Notes under the pieces: model-generated
What the model saw: only the letters and a program-made list of their open reading frames with translations
What the model was told of the DNA's origin: nothing
Databases searched by the model: none
Origin: JAKALD01 sp963817785
GTDB taxonomy: Bacteria > Pseudomonadota > Gammaproteobacteria > Burkholderiales > SG8-39
Length of the DNA stretch: 64,000 nucleotides
Direction of reading: 5' to 3'
NCBI GenBank assembly: GCA_963817785.1
Contig: CAWFPL010000008.1
Span: 1,612,001-1,676,000 of the forward strand
Shown here: piece after piece, positions 7,683-16,101 of the stretch
Position numbering within the stretch: position 1 is the stretch's first letter
Layout: every line of letters starts with the position of its first letter
Position numbers and translations under genes: made by a program

Positions 7683-8732
7683 TCACGCTCGCGCGCCGTG
7701 GTGCGCGAGCGCCCATTGCACGTGCTCCCTCACGAGCGCCGACGGATGCTCCGCGCGCGCGCGTAGCGCGGCGAGCACTCCGGGTGCGGCGGGCGCGTTG
7801 CCCAGGCCGACGGCCAGATTGCGCAGCCAGCGCTCGTAGCCGATGCGTCGGATCGGCGAGCCCGCCAGCCGCTCGGCGAACTCGGCCGCGCTCCAGGCAA
7901 ACAGCTCGACTAGCGTGGCCGCATCCAGCCCGTTGCGCGCGGCGAAATCCGGCTCGCCGCTCGGCGCGGCGAACGAGTTCCACGGGCACACCAGCTGGCA
8001 ATCGTCGCAGCCGTAGACCCGATTGCCGATGAGCGGGCGCAGCGGTTCCGGAATCGCGCCCTTGAGCTCGATCGTCAGGTAGGAAATGCAGCGGCGCGCG
8101 TCGAGCTGGTAGGGCGCGCGGATCGCCTGCGTCGGGCAGACCTCGATGCACTTCGTGCAGCTGCCGCAGTGCTCGCTCACCGGCGCGTCCGGCGGCAACG
8201 GCAGGCTGCAGTAGATTTCGCCGACGAAGAACCAGGAGCCCGCTTCGCGCGAGAGCAGCAGCGTGTGCTTGCCGCGCCAGCCCAGCCCCGCCTTGGCCGC
8301 AAGCGCCACCTCCAGCACCGGCGCCGAATCGACGAACACGCGGTGCCCGAATTGCCCTGCCTGCGCGGCGATAAGATCGCAAAGCGCCTGCAGGCGGGAG
8401 CGCAGCAGTCTGTGGTAGTCGCGGCCGCGCGCGTAGCGTGCGATGTAGGCGAGCCCTCCGTCAGCGAGCGCGGCCCATTCGTCGCGCCCGGCCGGCGCAT
8501 AATCCATGCGGCAGCTGATCACCCGCAGCGTCCCCGCGACCAGCTCGGCCGGGCGCGCGCGGCGCGCCCCGTGCCGCGCCATATAATCCATCTCCCCGTG
8601 CCAGCCTTTCGCCAGCCATGCGAGCAGGCGTGCCTCGGCAACGGATAGATCGGTATCCGCGATGCCGATCGCCTGGAAGCCCAACTGAGCTCCCCAGTCC
8701 TTGATCTGCGCGGCGAGCCGAGCGTAGTCCAT
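7683..8732 (-). CDS. queG: Epoxyqueuosine reductase QueG
   Basis: QueG reduces epoxyqueuosine to queuosine in tRNA, the last step of queuosine synthesis, using cobalamin and two [4Fe-4S] clusters. The 349-residue protein shows the two cluster motifs CGSCTKCIEVCP (about residues 193-204) and CDDCQLVCP (about 243-251). The cobalamin-binding FVDSAPVLE segment and a C-terminal HEAT-like tail are also present. Length fits the family. It is divergent from tsaE, another tRNA-modification gene, across 72 bp. FolE2 in this window can feed the same pathway. Confidence 0.96.
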   Translation of the reverse strand: MDYARLAAQIKDWGAQLGFQAIGIADTDLSVAEARLLAWLAKGWHGEMDYMARHGARRARPAELVAGTLRVISCRMDYAPAGRDEWAALADGGLAYIARYARGRDYHRLLRSRLQALCDLIAAQAGQFGHRVFVDSAPVLEVALAAKAGLGWRGKHTLLLSREAGSWFFVGEIYCSLPLPPDAPVSEHCGSCTKCIEVCPTQAIRAPYQLDARRCISYLTIELKGAIPEPLRPLIGNRVYGCDDCQLVCPWNSFAAPSGEPDFAARNGLDAATLVELFAWSAAEFAERLAGSPIRRIGYERWLRNLAVGLGNAPAAPGVLAALRARAEHPSALVREHVQWALAHHGARA

Positions 8733-8804
8733 GAACCCGATGTTGAAGCGTTTCCCGGAAGCGGCGCAACCGCGGCGCGGCGTTGGGCTGCCGCGCGAGC
8801 ACCC

Positions 8805-9275
8805 ATGACCAGGATCGATCTCCCGGACGAAGCGGCGACGACGCGCCTGGGCGCGGCGCTTGCAGCCGGGGCTGCGCCCGGGAGGGTGCTGTTTTTGCGC
8901 GGCGAGTTGGGCGCCGGCAAAACCACGCTGGTGCGCGGTCTGCTGCGCGCCCTGGGCTACGCGGGACGCGTCAAGAGTCCGACCTACGGGCTGCTTGAAC
9001 TTTACTGCGTTTCGAGCTTAAACTTGTATCACTTTGATTTTTATCGGGTCGGAGATCGATCGGAATGGGTGAGTTCCGGATTCCGCGACTACTTCAATCC
9101 GGAATCGGTTTGCCTCGTCGAATGGCCAGAGCGTGCCGCTGGCTGGCTCGCGCCTCCGGACTTGGAGGTGCGGCTGAATTTTGCTGCCGAGGGGCGCGGC
9201 GCGACGCTGGAGGCCACCAGCGAAGCCGGCCGGGCTTGGCTCGACGCGGCTATGCAACGCTGGCAACCGGCTTAG
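8805..9275 (+). CDS. tsaE: tRNA threonylcarbamoyladenosine biosynthesis ATPase TsaE
   Basis: The 156-residue P-loop protein carries Walker A GELGAGKTTLVRG (about residues 33-45), a switch segment VKSPTYGLLELY, and a VCLVEWPERA block typical of TsaE. TsaE works with TsaB and TsaD to make t6A in ANN-decoding tRNAs. It partly overlaps amiC downstream, the order found in many proteobacteria. The stretch 8996-9070 is noticeably lower in GC than its surroundings but remains in frame. Confidence 0.95.
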   Translation: MTRIDLPDEAATTRLGAALAAGAAPGRVLFLRGELGAGKTTLVRGLLRALGYAGRVKSPTYGLLELYCVSSLNLYHFDFYRVGDRSEWVSSGFRDYFNPESVCLVEWPERAAGWLAPPDLEVRLNFAAEGRGATLEATSEAGRAWLDAAMQRWQPA

Positions 9276-10468
9276 GTGCGCTGTTCCTGGTGCAGTGCGC
9301 CCTGCCCGCCCGCGCCGACGAGGCAGTGATCGCGGCGCGCCTGTGGCCCGCGCAGGACTACACCCGCATCACGTTCGAGTCGAGGCACCCGCTCAAGTAC
9401 CACCTGTTTTCGCTCAACCACCCCGAACGGCTGGTGCTCGATCTCGAGGGTGTCGACATGAGCCCGGCGCTCGCCGAGCTGCAGGGCAAAGTCGCCCCCG
9501 GCGACCCCTACATCAGGGGGCTGCGCGTCGCGCGCAACCGGCCCAGCGTGGTGCGGGTGGTGATCGACCTGAAATCCCGGGTCAAGCCGCAGGTGTTCAG
9601 CGTCAAGCCGGTCGCCGATTACCGCTATCGGCTGGTGCTCGACATGTACCCGCTGCATGCGCCGGATCCGCTCGCGGCGCTGATCCAGTCCGAAGCAAGA
9701 CGCGGGTCGGCCGGGCGCGACGGCAGCGGCGGCCCGCCGCTCAAGATGGAGCGGCTCGCCACCATCGTGGTCGACCCCGGGCACGGCGGCGAGGACACCG
9801 GCGCGCGCGGCCCGGACGGCACCCTGGAGAAGAACGTCACGTTGATGATCGCGCGCCGCCTGCAGGCGCTGATCAACGACCAGCCCGACATGCGCGCGGT
9901 GCTCACGCGCACCGGCGACTACTACGTGCCGCTAGCGGCTCGCGTCGCGTTGGCGCGCCGGCTCAAGGCCGACCTGTTCGTGTCCATCCACGCGAATTCC
10001 TGCGAGCACTGTGATGCACAGGGCTCGATGGTGTTCGCGCTCTCCGAGCGCCGCGCCACCTCGACCCTCGCGCGGCTGCTGGCACGCAGCGAGAACAGCG
10101 CCGACCTGGTCGGCGGCGTCGACATCGATACCAAGGACCGCTATCTCGCGCGCACGCTGCTCGACTTGTCGCAGACCGCGACCATCGACCACAGCCTGAG
10201 GCTCGGCCGCGACGTGCTCGGCGAGCTCGGGCAGGTGAACCCGCTGCACAGCGACCGCGTCGAGCAGGCGAGCTTCGCCGTGCTGACCGCGCCCGACGTC
10301 CCCTCGATCCTGGTGGAGACCGCGTTCATCTCCAATCCCACGGAAGAGCGCAAGCTCCGAAACGACGCGTACCAGGAGAAGATCGCGCAGGCGATCTTCG
10401 ACGGCGTCAAGCAGTATCTGGTGCAGAACCCGCCCCACCCGCAGCCCACCATGGCGCTGCAGCAGTGA
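9236..10468 (+). CDS. amiC: N-acetylmuramoyl-L-alanine amidase with AMIN domain (AmiC-like)
   Basis: The protein has a signal peptide, an N-terminal AMIN domain (about residues 30-130, YTRITFESRHPLKYH onward) that targets amidases to the septum, and an Amidase_3 catalytic domain. The zinc motifs are VDPGHGGEDTGA, LTRTGDYY and SIHANSCEH, with a late PSILVETAFISN carrying the catalytic glutamate. It cleaves septal peptidoglycan in the periplasm. No ATG or GTG precedes the signal peptide in frame at a sensible place. I chose the TTG at 9236, which gives a clean twin-Arg-started leader (MARRGYATLATG...PARADE) and 410 residues. This start lies 40 nt inside tsaE. Confidence 0.9.
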   Translation: MARRGYATLATGLGALFLVQCALPARADEAVIAARLWPAQDYTRITFESRHPLKYHLFSLNHPERLVLDLEGVDMSPALAELQGKVAPGDPYIRGLRVARNRPSVVRVVIDLKSRVKPQVFSVKPVADYRYRLVLDMYPLHAPDPLAALIQSEARRGSAGRDGSGGPPLKMERLATIVVDPGHGGEDTGARGPDGTLEKNVTLMIARRLQALINDQPDMRAVLTRTGDYYVPLAARVALARRLKADLFVSIHANSCEHCDAQGSMVFALSERRATSTLARLLARSENSADLVGGVDIDTKDRYLARTLLDLSQTATIDHSLRLGRDVLGELGQVNPLHSDRVEQASFAVLTAPDVPSILVETAFISNPTEERKLRNDAYQEKIAQAIFDGVKQYLVQNPPHPQPTMALQQ

Positions 10469-10469
10469 G

Positions 10470-11117
10470 TCAGGCGCCGGGCCTGGCCCATCGGTGGCGC
10501 AGGTAACCGACCAAGATCGGCACCATCGACAGCGCGACGACCGCCAGGATCGCAAGCGTCAGGTTCTGCCTGACCACCGGGATGTTGCCGAAGTGGTAGC
10601 CGGCGAAGGTCAGCGATCCGACCCATAGCAGCGCACCGCTGACGCTGAAGGCGAGAAAGCGCCAGTAGCGCATCGTGCCGACTCCGGCGACGAACGGCGC
10701 GAAGGTGCGCACCAGCGGAACGAAGCGCGCGATCATCACCGTCTTGCCGCCATGGCGCTCGTAGAAGGCATGCGTGCGCTCGAGCGCGTGCCGGTTGAGC
10801 CAGCGCGAGTGCCGGAAGTGGAACATGCGCGGCCCGATCCAGCGCCCGATCCAGTAGTTGACGTTGTCGCCGCACAGCGCTGCGCACACCAGCAGCGCGA
10901 TCGAGCTCGTCACGTCGAGGCCGCCGGTCGCGGCCAGCGTGCCCACCACGAACAGCAGCGAGTCGCCCGGCAGGAAAGGCGTCACCACGAGCCCGGTTTC
11001 GCAGAACACGATGAGGAACAGCAGCCCGTATACCCAGCTGCCGTACTGCGCGAGAAAGGCGGCGAGATGCTGGTCGAGATGGGTGACGTAGCCCCACAGC
11101 GCGAGCAGAAGATCCAT
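10470..11117 (-). CDS. DedA family membrane protein
   Basis: This 215-residue membrane protein has the DedA/VTT signature: FCETGLVVTPFLPGDSLLF near residue 40 and the R-F-V-P-x-x-R-T-F-A-P-F-x-A-G block near 130. Five to six hydrophobic segments follow. DedA proteins act in lipid carrier (undecaprenyl phosphate) or phospholipid translocation and in membrane stress resistance. Its stop is one base past the end of amiC on the other strand. It is one of four VTT-fold proteins in the window. Confidence 0.9.
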   Translation of the reverse strand: MDLLLALWGYVTHLDQHLAAFLAQYGSWVYGLLFLIVFCETGLVVTPFLPGDSLLFVVGTLAATGGLDVTSSIALLVCAALCGDNVNYWIGRWIGPRMFHFRHSRWLNRHALERTHAFYERHGGKTVMIARFVPLVRTFAPFVAGVGTMRYWRFLAFSVSGALLWVGSLTFAGYHFGNIPVVRQNLTLAILAVVALSMVPILVGYLRHRWARPGA

Positions 11118-11142
11118 GGCGGGATTGTAGCGGCTCGGCCGG

Positions 11143-11148
11143 TATAAT
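11143..11148 (+). promoter_or_regulatory. Perfect -10 (TATAAT) 10 nt before the mutL start codon
   Basis: TATAAT ends 10 nt before the mutL TTG. Transcription would be expected to begin about 4 nt before the start codon, which would give an almost leaderless mRNA. No good -35 is seen at 16-18 nt. Confidence 0.4.
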
Positions 11149-11158
11149 CGGGCGCACC

Positions 11159-12922
11159 TTGGGCGCGATCCGGATCCTCCCCGAGCTGCTGATCAGCCAG
11201 ATCGCCGCGGGCGAGGTGGTCGAACGCCCCGCCTCGGTGCTCAAGGAACTGCTCGAGAACAGCCTCGACGCCGGCGCGGACGAGATCCTGGTCACGCTCG
11301 AGCAGGGCGGCGCGAGGCGGGTGCAGGTCGAGGACGACGGCGCCGGCATTCCGCGCGACGAGCTGCCGCTTGCGCTCGCGCGCCACGCCACCAGCAAGAT
11401 CGCCACGCTCGAGGAACTCGAGGCGGTCACTACCATGGGCTTTCGCGGCGAGGCGCTCGCCTCGATCGCCTCAGTCGCGCGTCTCGAGATCGCCTCGCGC
11501 ACGCGCGAGGCGCCGCACGGCTACGTGCTGCGCGCCGAAGGCGCGATCTACGGCGAGGTCGAGCCGACCGCGCGCGCGCCCGGCACGACGGTTGCCGTGA
11601 GCGACCTGTATTTCAATACCCCCGCGCGGCGCAAGTTCCTGCGCACCGAGGCCACCGAGTTCGGCCATTGCGAGGAGACCTTCCGCCGCATTGCGCTGGC
11701 GCGCCCCGAGGTCGCGTTCCTGCTCAAGCACAACGGCCGCATCGCAACCCACGTGCGCAGGCAGCCGCTCGGCGATCGCGCCGCGGCGCTGCTCGGCAAG
11801 GACTTTCTCACCGCAAGCCTCGCGGTCGAGGCGCAGGCCAGTACCTTGCGCCTGCATGGCATGGCCGGCGCGCCGCAGGCCGCGCGCGCCCGCGCCGACA
11901 CCCAGTATTTCTTCGTCAACGGCCGCTTCGTGCGCGACCGGCTGCTCGCGCACGCGGTGCGCGAAGCCTACCGCGACGTGCTGCACGGGGAGCGCCAGCC
12001 GGCCTACGTGCTGTTCCTGGAGATCGACCCGCACGGCGTCGACGTGAACGTGCATCCGGCCAAGATCGAAGTGCGGTTCCGCGACGCGCGCAGCGTGCAT
12101 CAGTTCGTTCTGCATGCGCTCAGGCGTGCGCTGTCCGCGAGCGCCGCCGAGGCGCCGGTGCCCTATGTCAGCGTGGCGTCGGGCCCGGCCGCGGCCACGC
12201 AGCCGGGTCACCAGCCAGGGCTCGCGATCGCCCAGCCCGCGGCGGCCTATCAGGCGTTCATGGCTTCGGCTGCCGCAACGGCCGGCCCGGCGACCGCCGT
12301 CCGAGACCCGCGCGCCGCCTTTCAGGCCGCGCGCGACCTGCCTCCCCTGGGCTTTGCCCTCGCCCAGCTGCACGGCGTTTACGTGCTGGCGCAGAACGCG
12401 GCCGGACTGGTGCTGGTGGACATGCACGCGGCGCACGAGCGCATCGTGATGGAGCGGCTCAAGCGCGACCTCGACGCGGGTGGCACCCAGGCCCAGCAGC
12501 TGCTGGTGCCGGCGCTGGTGTACGCCGACGCCCTCGAGATCGCGACGGCCGAGGAGAACGGCGACGCGCTGGCGCGCCTGGGCTTCGACATCACCGCTGC
12601 CGGTCCGCAGGAGCTCGCGGTGCGCGCCGCACCGGCGGCGCTGGCGAGCGGCGACATCGGCGCGCTGGCGAAGAGCGTGCTTGCCGAGCTGCGCGAATTC
12701 GGCGCCGCCGAGGCGCTTGCCGCGCGGCGCGACGAGCTGCTCGCCGGCATGGCGTGTCATGCCGCGGTACGTGCCCATCGCGTACTGAGCGTGCCGGAGA
12801 TGAACGCGCTGCTGCGCGAGATGGAGGAAACCGAGCGCTCGGGCAGCTGCAACCACGGCCGGCCGACCTGGTACCAGCTCACGCTGGCCGATCTCGACAG
12901 GCTGTTCCTGCGCGGGCGCTGA
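11159..12922 (+). CDS. mutL: DNA mismatch repair protein MutL
   Basis: MutL couples mismatch recognition by MutS to strand incision. The 587-residue protein has the N-terminal GHKL ATPase motifs (ELLENSLDAGA, DDGAGIPRDEL, TMGFRGEALASI), the DVNVHPAKIEVRF block, a Pro/Ala-rich linker (about 330-390) and a C-terminal dimerisation domain. The C-terminal domain contains DMHAAHERIVME, a match to the endonuclease motif DQHA-x2-E-x4-E with Gln replaced by Met. ACHAAVRAH and CNHGRPT follow as metal-site motifs. This suggests a nicking MutL rather than the MutH-dependent E. coli type. The start is a TTG. An SDR gene and miaA follow closely. Confidence 0.95.
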   Translation: MGAIRILPELLISQIAAGEVVERPASVLKELLENSLDAGADEILVTLEQGGARRVQVEDDGAGIPRDELPLALARHATSKIATLEELEAVTTMGFRGEALASIASVARLEIASRTREAPHGYVLRAEGAIYGEVEPTARAPGTTVAVSDLYFNTPARRKFLRTEATEFGHCEETFRRIALARPEVAFLLKHNGRIATHVRRQPLGDRAAALLGKDFLTASLAVEAQASTLRLHGMAGAPQAARARADTQYFFVNGRFVRDRLLAHAVREAYRDVLHGERQPAYVLFLEIDPHGVDVNVHPAKIEVRFRDARSVHQFVLHALRRALSASAAEAPVPYVSVASGPAAATQPGHQPGLAIAQPAAAYQAFMASAAATAGPATAVRDPRAAFQAARDLPPLGFALAQLHGVYVLAQNAAGLVLVDMHAAHERIVMERLKRDLDAGGTQAQQLLVPALVYADALEIATAEENGDALARLGFDITAAGPQELAVRAAPAALASGDIGALAKSVLAELREFGAAEALAARRDELLAGMACHAAVRAHRVLSVPEMNALLREMEETERSGSCNHGRPTWYQLTLADLDRLFLRGR

Positions 12923-12925
12923 GCG

Positions 12926-13672
12926 ATGCGACGAGTGATGGTCGTCACCGGGGGCAGCCGCGGCATCGGCGCCGCCACCGCGAGGATGGCGGGCGCGCGG
13001 GGCTGGGCGATGTGCGTCAACTACCTGCGCGACCGCGACGCCGCAGACCAGGTCGTGGAAGCGATCAACGGCTCCGGCGGCCGGGCGATTGCCATGCGCG
13101 CGGATGTGTCGTCGGAAGCCGACGTGGAGCGCCTGTTCGAAGCGGTCGACGCACAGCTCGGCCCCGTCACGGCGCTGGTCAACAACGCCGGCATCCTCGA
13201 GCGGCAGACGCGCGTCGAGCATATGGACGCCGCGCGCATCAACCGCATTCTCGCCACCAACGTCACCGGCAGCATGCTGTGCGCGCGGGAGGCGATCCGC
13301 CGCATGTCGCGGCATCACGGCGGCAGCGGCGGCGCGATCGTCAACGTCTCGTCGGCCGTGTCCCGCCTCGGAGCGGGAGGAACCTACGTCGATTACGCCG
13401 CGTCGAAAGGGGCGATGGACACCTTCACCCTGGGACTGGCGCGCGAGCTCGCCGAAGAAGGCATCCGCGTGAATGCGGTGCGCCCCGGCTTCATCGACAC
13501 GGAAATCCATGCCTCGAGCGGCGTCCCGGACCGCGTCGAGCGCATGCGCGGGGAAGTTCCGCTGAAACGCGGCGGACGGCCGGATGAGGTTGCCGAGGCG
13601 ATCCTGTGGCTCGCCTCGGATGCCGCGTCGTACGTCACGGGCGCGCTGCTCGACGTCACCGGCGGGCGCTGA
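12926..13672 (+). CDS. SDR family oxidoreductase
   Basis: The 248-residue classical short-chain dehydrogenase has the cofactor motif TGGSRGIG (residues 8-15), NNAGI near 88, the catalytic Ser in VNVSSAVS, and YAASK (about 152-156) for the Tyr-Lys pair. RPGFIDTEIH follows the usual PG motif. The substrate is unknown; the sequence resembles glucose/ribitol-type SDRs that use NADP. It starts 3 nt after mutL and ends 19 nt before miaA. That places it inside what is normally a direct mutL-miaA pair. Confidence 0.88.
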   Translation: MRRVMVVTGGSRGIGAATARMAGARGWAMCVNYLRDRDAADQVVEAINGSGGRAIAMRADVSSEADVERLFEAVDAQLGPVTALVNNAGILERQTRVEHMDAARINRILATNVTGSMLCAREAIRRMSRHHGGSGGAIVNVSSAVSRLGAGGTYVDYAASKGAMDTFTLGLARELAEEGIRVNAVRPGFIDTEIHASSGVPDRVERMRGEVPLKRGGRPDEVAEAILWLASDAASYVTGALLDVTGGR

Positions 13673-13691
13673 ACTGCCTGCGCCGGACACG

Positions 13692-14618
13692 GTGAAGCCC
13701 GCCGCCTTCTGCCTGCTTGGTCCGACCGCGAGCGGCAAGTCGCGCCTCGCGCTGCAGCTCGCCGAGCGGCTGCCGCTCGAGATCGTGAGCGTCGACTCGG
13801 GCCAGGTCTACCGCGGCATGGACATCGGCACCGCCAAGTCGAGCGCCGAGGAGCGCCGCCGCGCGCCGCACCACCTGATCGACCTGATCGACCCGACCGG
13901 GAGCTACTCGGCGGGACGCTTCCGGGACGACGCCATTGCCGCCATCGAAGGAATCCGCGCGCGCGGCCGGATCGCGCTGCTCGTGGGTGGCACGATGCTG
14001 TATTACCGCGCCCTCTCCCGGGGCATCGCCGCGCTGCCGGCGGCCGACCCCGCGCTGCGCGCCGAGATCGACGCACAAGCGCGCAGCCAGGGCTGGTCTG
14101 CGCTGCACGCGCAGCTCGCCCGCGTAGATCCGGTCACCGCCCGGCGACTGGCGCCGAACGACGCGCAGCGCATCGAGCGGGCGCTCGAGGTGTACCGCGC
14201 GAGCGGCCGCACGATTTCGAGCTTCCACTCCGCGCCGAGCGCGCCGCTGCCGTTTGCGTTGCTGAGCTTCGCGCTGGTCCCCGCCGATCGGGCGCGGCTG
14301 CACGCGCGCATCGCGGCGCGCTTCGACCGCATGCTTGCCGACGGGCTGATCGACGAAGTCCGGGAACTGCGCCGCCGATACCCCCTCCACGCGGGGCTGC
14401 CGAGCATGCGCTGCGTCGGCTATCGGCAGGTCTGGGGCTACCTCGAAGGGGCGTATGACCGGGCGACGCTGCACGACAAGGCGGTCGCCGCCACCCGGCA
14501 GCTGGCGAAGCGACAGCTCACCTGGCTGCGCTCCCTGCCCGAGGTGGAACCGCTCGACGCCGATGCGCCGGCCCTGGAGGCCGAACTCGCCGCGCGTATT
14601 CGCGCGACCGCGCGCTGA
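13692..14618 (+). CDS. miaA: tRNA dimethylallyltransferase MiaA
   Basis: MiaA adds a dimethylallyl group to A37 of tRNAs reading UNN codons. The 308-residue protein has the P-loop GPTASGKSRLA (about residues 9-19), VSVDSGQVYRGMDIGTAK, the HHLID motif, GGTMLYYRAL and a C-terminal GYRQVWGYL block, all family hallmarks. Start is the GTG at 13692, because the frame upstream lies inside the SDR gene. It uses DMAPP, so it draws on the dxs/ispA pathway seen at the left of the window. Confidence 0.95.
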   Translation: MKPAAFCLLGPTASGKSRLALQLAERLPLEIVSVDSGQVYRGMDIGTAKSSAEERRRAPHHLIDLIDPTGSYSAGRFRDDAIAAIEGIRARGRIALLVGGTMLYYRALSRGIAALPAADPALRAEIDAQARSQGWSALHAQLARVDPVTARRLAPNDAQRIERALEVYRASGRTISSFHSAPSAPLPFALLSFALVPADRARLHARIAARFDRMLADGLIDEVRELRRRYPLHAGLPSMRCVGYRQVWGYLEGAYDRATLHDKAVAATRQLAKRQLTWLRSLPEVEPLDADAPALEAELAARIRATAR

Positions 14619-14650
14619 GCGATGCGCCGGCCGGCGCGCGCAATAAGGAA

Positions 14651-15088
14651 TCAGGAGCCGAGCTTGGCGATCAGGACGATCGCGAGGTACTGCACGAAGA
14701 TGTACAGCATGGGAATCATGGTCCCGCCGAGCCCCACGGCGATGACCTGATGCATCGGCTCGACCTGCGCTTCGGCCTGGCTCGACCGGCGGAAGATCCA
14801 CTGCAGCGCCTGGTCGACCTTGTAGCTCATCCAGGTGAACAGCATCAGGTAGGAGACCCACTTGGCCGCCTCGAGCAAGGTCGAATCGGTCCAGGTGGCG
14901 AGGACGTGGATGACGGCAGTCACCCCCAGCCATTCCAGCGCCCGAAACCACTCCGGAGCGAGCGCCGCGAGCGCCGCAACGATCGCCGGCTGTGCCGTCG
15001 CACCGAATGCGGGGGCAGCCGACTGAGCGAGCGCGGCCGAGATGCCGTCTGTTTCAGGTCCGTTCGGAAGCGACATAATTCTCATCAT
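14651..15088 (-). CDS. Hypothetical membrane protein
   Basis: I do not recognise a family. The 145-residue product has an Ala-rich head and three probable membrane helices: about residues 38-62, 70-90 and 118-142. A charged loop (RRSSQAEAQVEP) follows the second helix. Three ATGs cluster at 15088, 15085 and 15076. I used the first, but the one at 15076 has a GAGA 6 nt upstream. It converges with miaA and is divergent from gntK with 129 bp between. Confidence 0.55.
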   Translation of the reverse strand: MMRIMSLPNGPETDGISAALAQSAAPAFGATAQPAIVAALAALAPEWFRALEWLGVTAVIHVLATWTDSTLLEAAKWVSYLMLFTWMSYKVDQALQWIFRRSSQAEAQVEPMHQVIAVGLGGTMIPMLYIFVQYLAIVLIAKLGS

Positions 15089-15217
15089 GTCGGGCCGCGA
15101 CTCCCCGTACAAGGGAATTCTTAACAAGCCGTGACCAGAATCAAGCGCCATTTATCCGTCCGTCCAAGCGCCCCGCTTGGGCGGGCCGGCAGGAGCGCTC
15201 GAGGGCGGCGCGAGGCG

Positions 15218-15724
15218 ATGACGGCAATGATCATTGTGGTAATGGGCGTATCTGGATCGGGCAAGAGCACGGTCGGGCGGCTGCTCGCGGCACGTATCGG
15301 CTGCCGCTTTCTCGACGCGGACGACTACCACCCGCCCGCCAACGTGGCAAAGATGGCCGCCGGCAGCCCTCTGGAGGATGCGGACCGTTGGCCGTGGCTG
15401 GCGCGGCTGAACGCGGAGTTGCGCGCCGCAGAGACGCGCGGCGAGAGCGCGGTGCTTGCCTGCTCGGCGCTGAAGCGCGCCTACCGCGTGCGTCTCGCGG
15501 CGGGGCTCGGGCACTGCGAATGGGCGTTTCTCGACGGCAGTGCCGAGTTGATCCGCAGCCGCGTCGCGCACCGCCGCCACCGCTACATGCCGGTCTCGCT
15601 GCTCGACAGTCAGTTTGCGGCGCTCGAGCGACCGGAAGGCGCGATCATGATCGACGTCGCAGCACCGCCGCAAGCTTGTGTCGAGGCGATCCTCGCCCGG
15701 CTCGGGTCGGCCTCGCCGCCCTGA
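15218..15724 (+). CDS. gntK: Gluconokinase
   Basis: This 168-residue kinase phosphorylates D-gluconate to 6-phosphogluconate for the pentose phosphate or Entner-Doudoroff routes. Visible motifs are the P-loop VMGVSGSGKSTVG (from residue 8), FLDADDYHPPANVAKM, and ACSALKRAYR, all typical of GntK/IdnK. The MPVSLLDSQFAALE segment is also standard. An AGGCG precedes the ATG; a second ATG 9 nt later is possible. Its stop codon abuts a small XRE regulator gene, which may be cotranscribed. Confidence 0.93.
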   Translation: MTAMIIVVMGVSGSGKSTVGRLLAARIGCRFLDADDYHPPANVAKMAAGSPLEDADRWPWLARLNAELRAAETRGESAVLACSALKRAYRVRLAAGLGHCEWAFLDGSAELIRSRVAHRRHRYMPVSLLDSQFAALERPEGAIMIDVAAPPQACVEAILARLGSASPP

Positions 15725-15736
15725 ATGGAGACCGCG

Positions 15737-15982
15737 ATGGCCAGCCGCGTGCCCAGCCTTGCGTTACGCCGCAAAATCGCCGCGGCGATCGCCGCCCGCA
15801 TCGCGCGCCTCGGCGTCACACAGGCCGAAGCCGCCGAACTGCTCGCCGTGAGCCAGCCGCGCGTCAACGCGCTGCTGCGCGGCCGCTGCGAGCTGTTCAG
15901 CCTGGACGCGCTGGTCAATCTCGCCTCACGCCTGGGACTCAAGGTGCGCATCGAAGTCGTGCGTCCCTACCACCCCCGCTAA
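15737..15982 (+). CDS. XRE-family helix-turn-helix protein (HigA2-like)
   Basis: The 81-residue protein is almost entirely one HTH domain: LGVTQAEAAELLAVSQPRVNALLRGR is the helix-turn-helix (about residues 27-52). It is followed by FSLDALVNLASRLGLKVRIEV, as in stand-alone HigA2/XRE proteins. I chose the ATG at 15737 because TGGAG lies 5 nt upstream; an ATG at 15725 overlaps the gntK stop. No toxin gene is adjacent, so it is either an orphan antitoxin-like regulator or a regulator of gntK. Confidence 0.8.
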   Translation: MASRVPSLALRRKIAAAIAARIARLGVTQAEAAELLAVSQPRVNALLRGRCELFSLDALVNLASRLGLKVRIEVVRPYHPR

Positions 15983-16101
15983 CGCAGCGCCGCCGCGACG
16001 GCGGGTCCGCGCGGCTTTAAGGCTGCTTTAAGGCCGTCGTCCGATGATGCGTCCCACGTAAGCGCGCAGATCGCGCGCCGACATCGCACACGGAGGTTCT
16101 G

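Noticed and set aside
11471..13738. Long minus-strand open frame (755 codons) over mutL and the SDR gene
   Set aside because: It is antisense to two clear genes and shows no domain pattern.
14624..14637. Palindrome GCGCCGGCCGGCGC as a miaA terminator
   Set aside because: It has no loop and no T-run. Short GC palindromes are frequent in this base composition.
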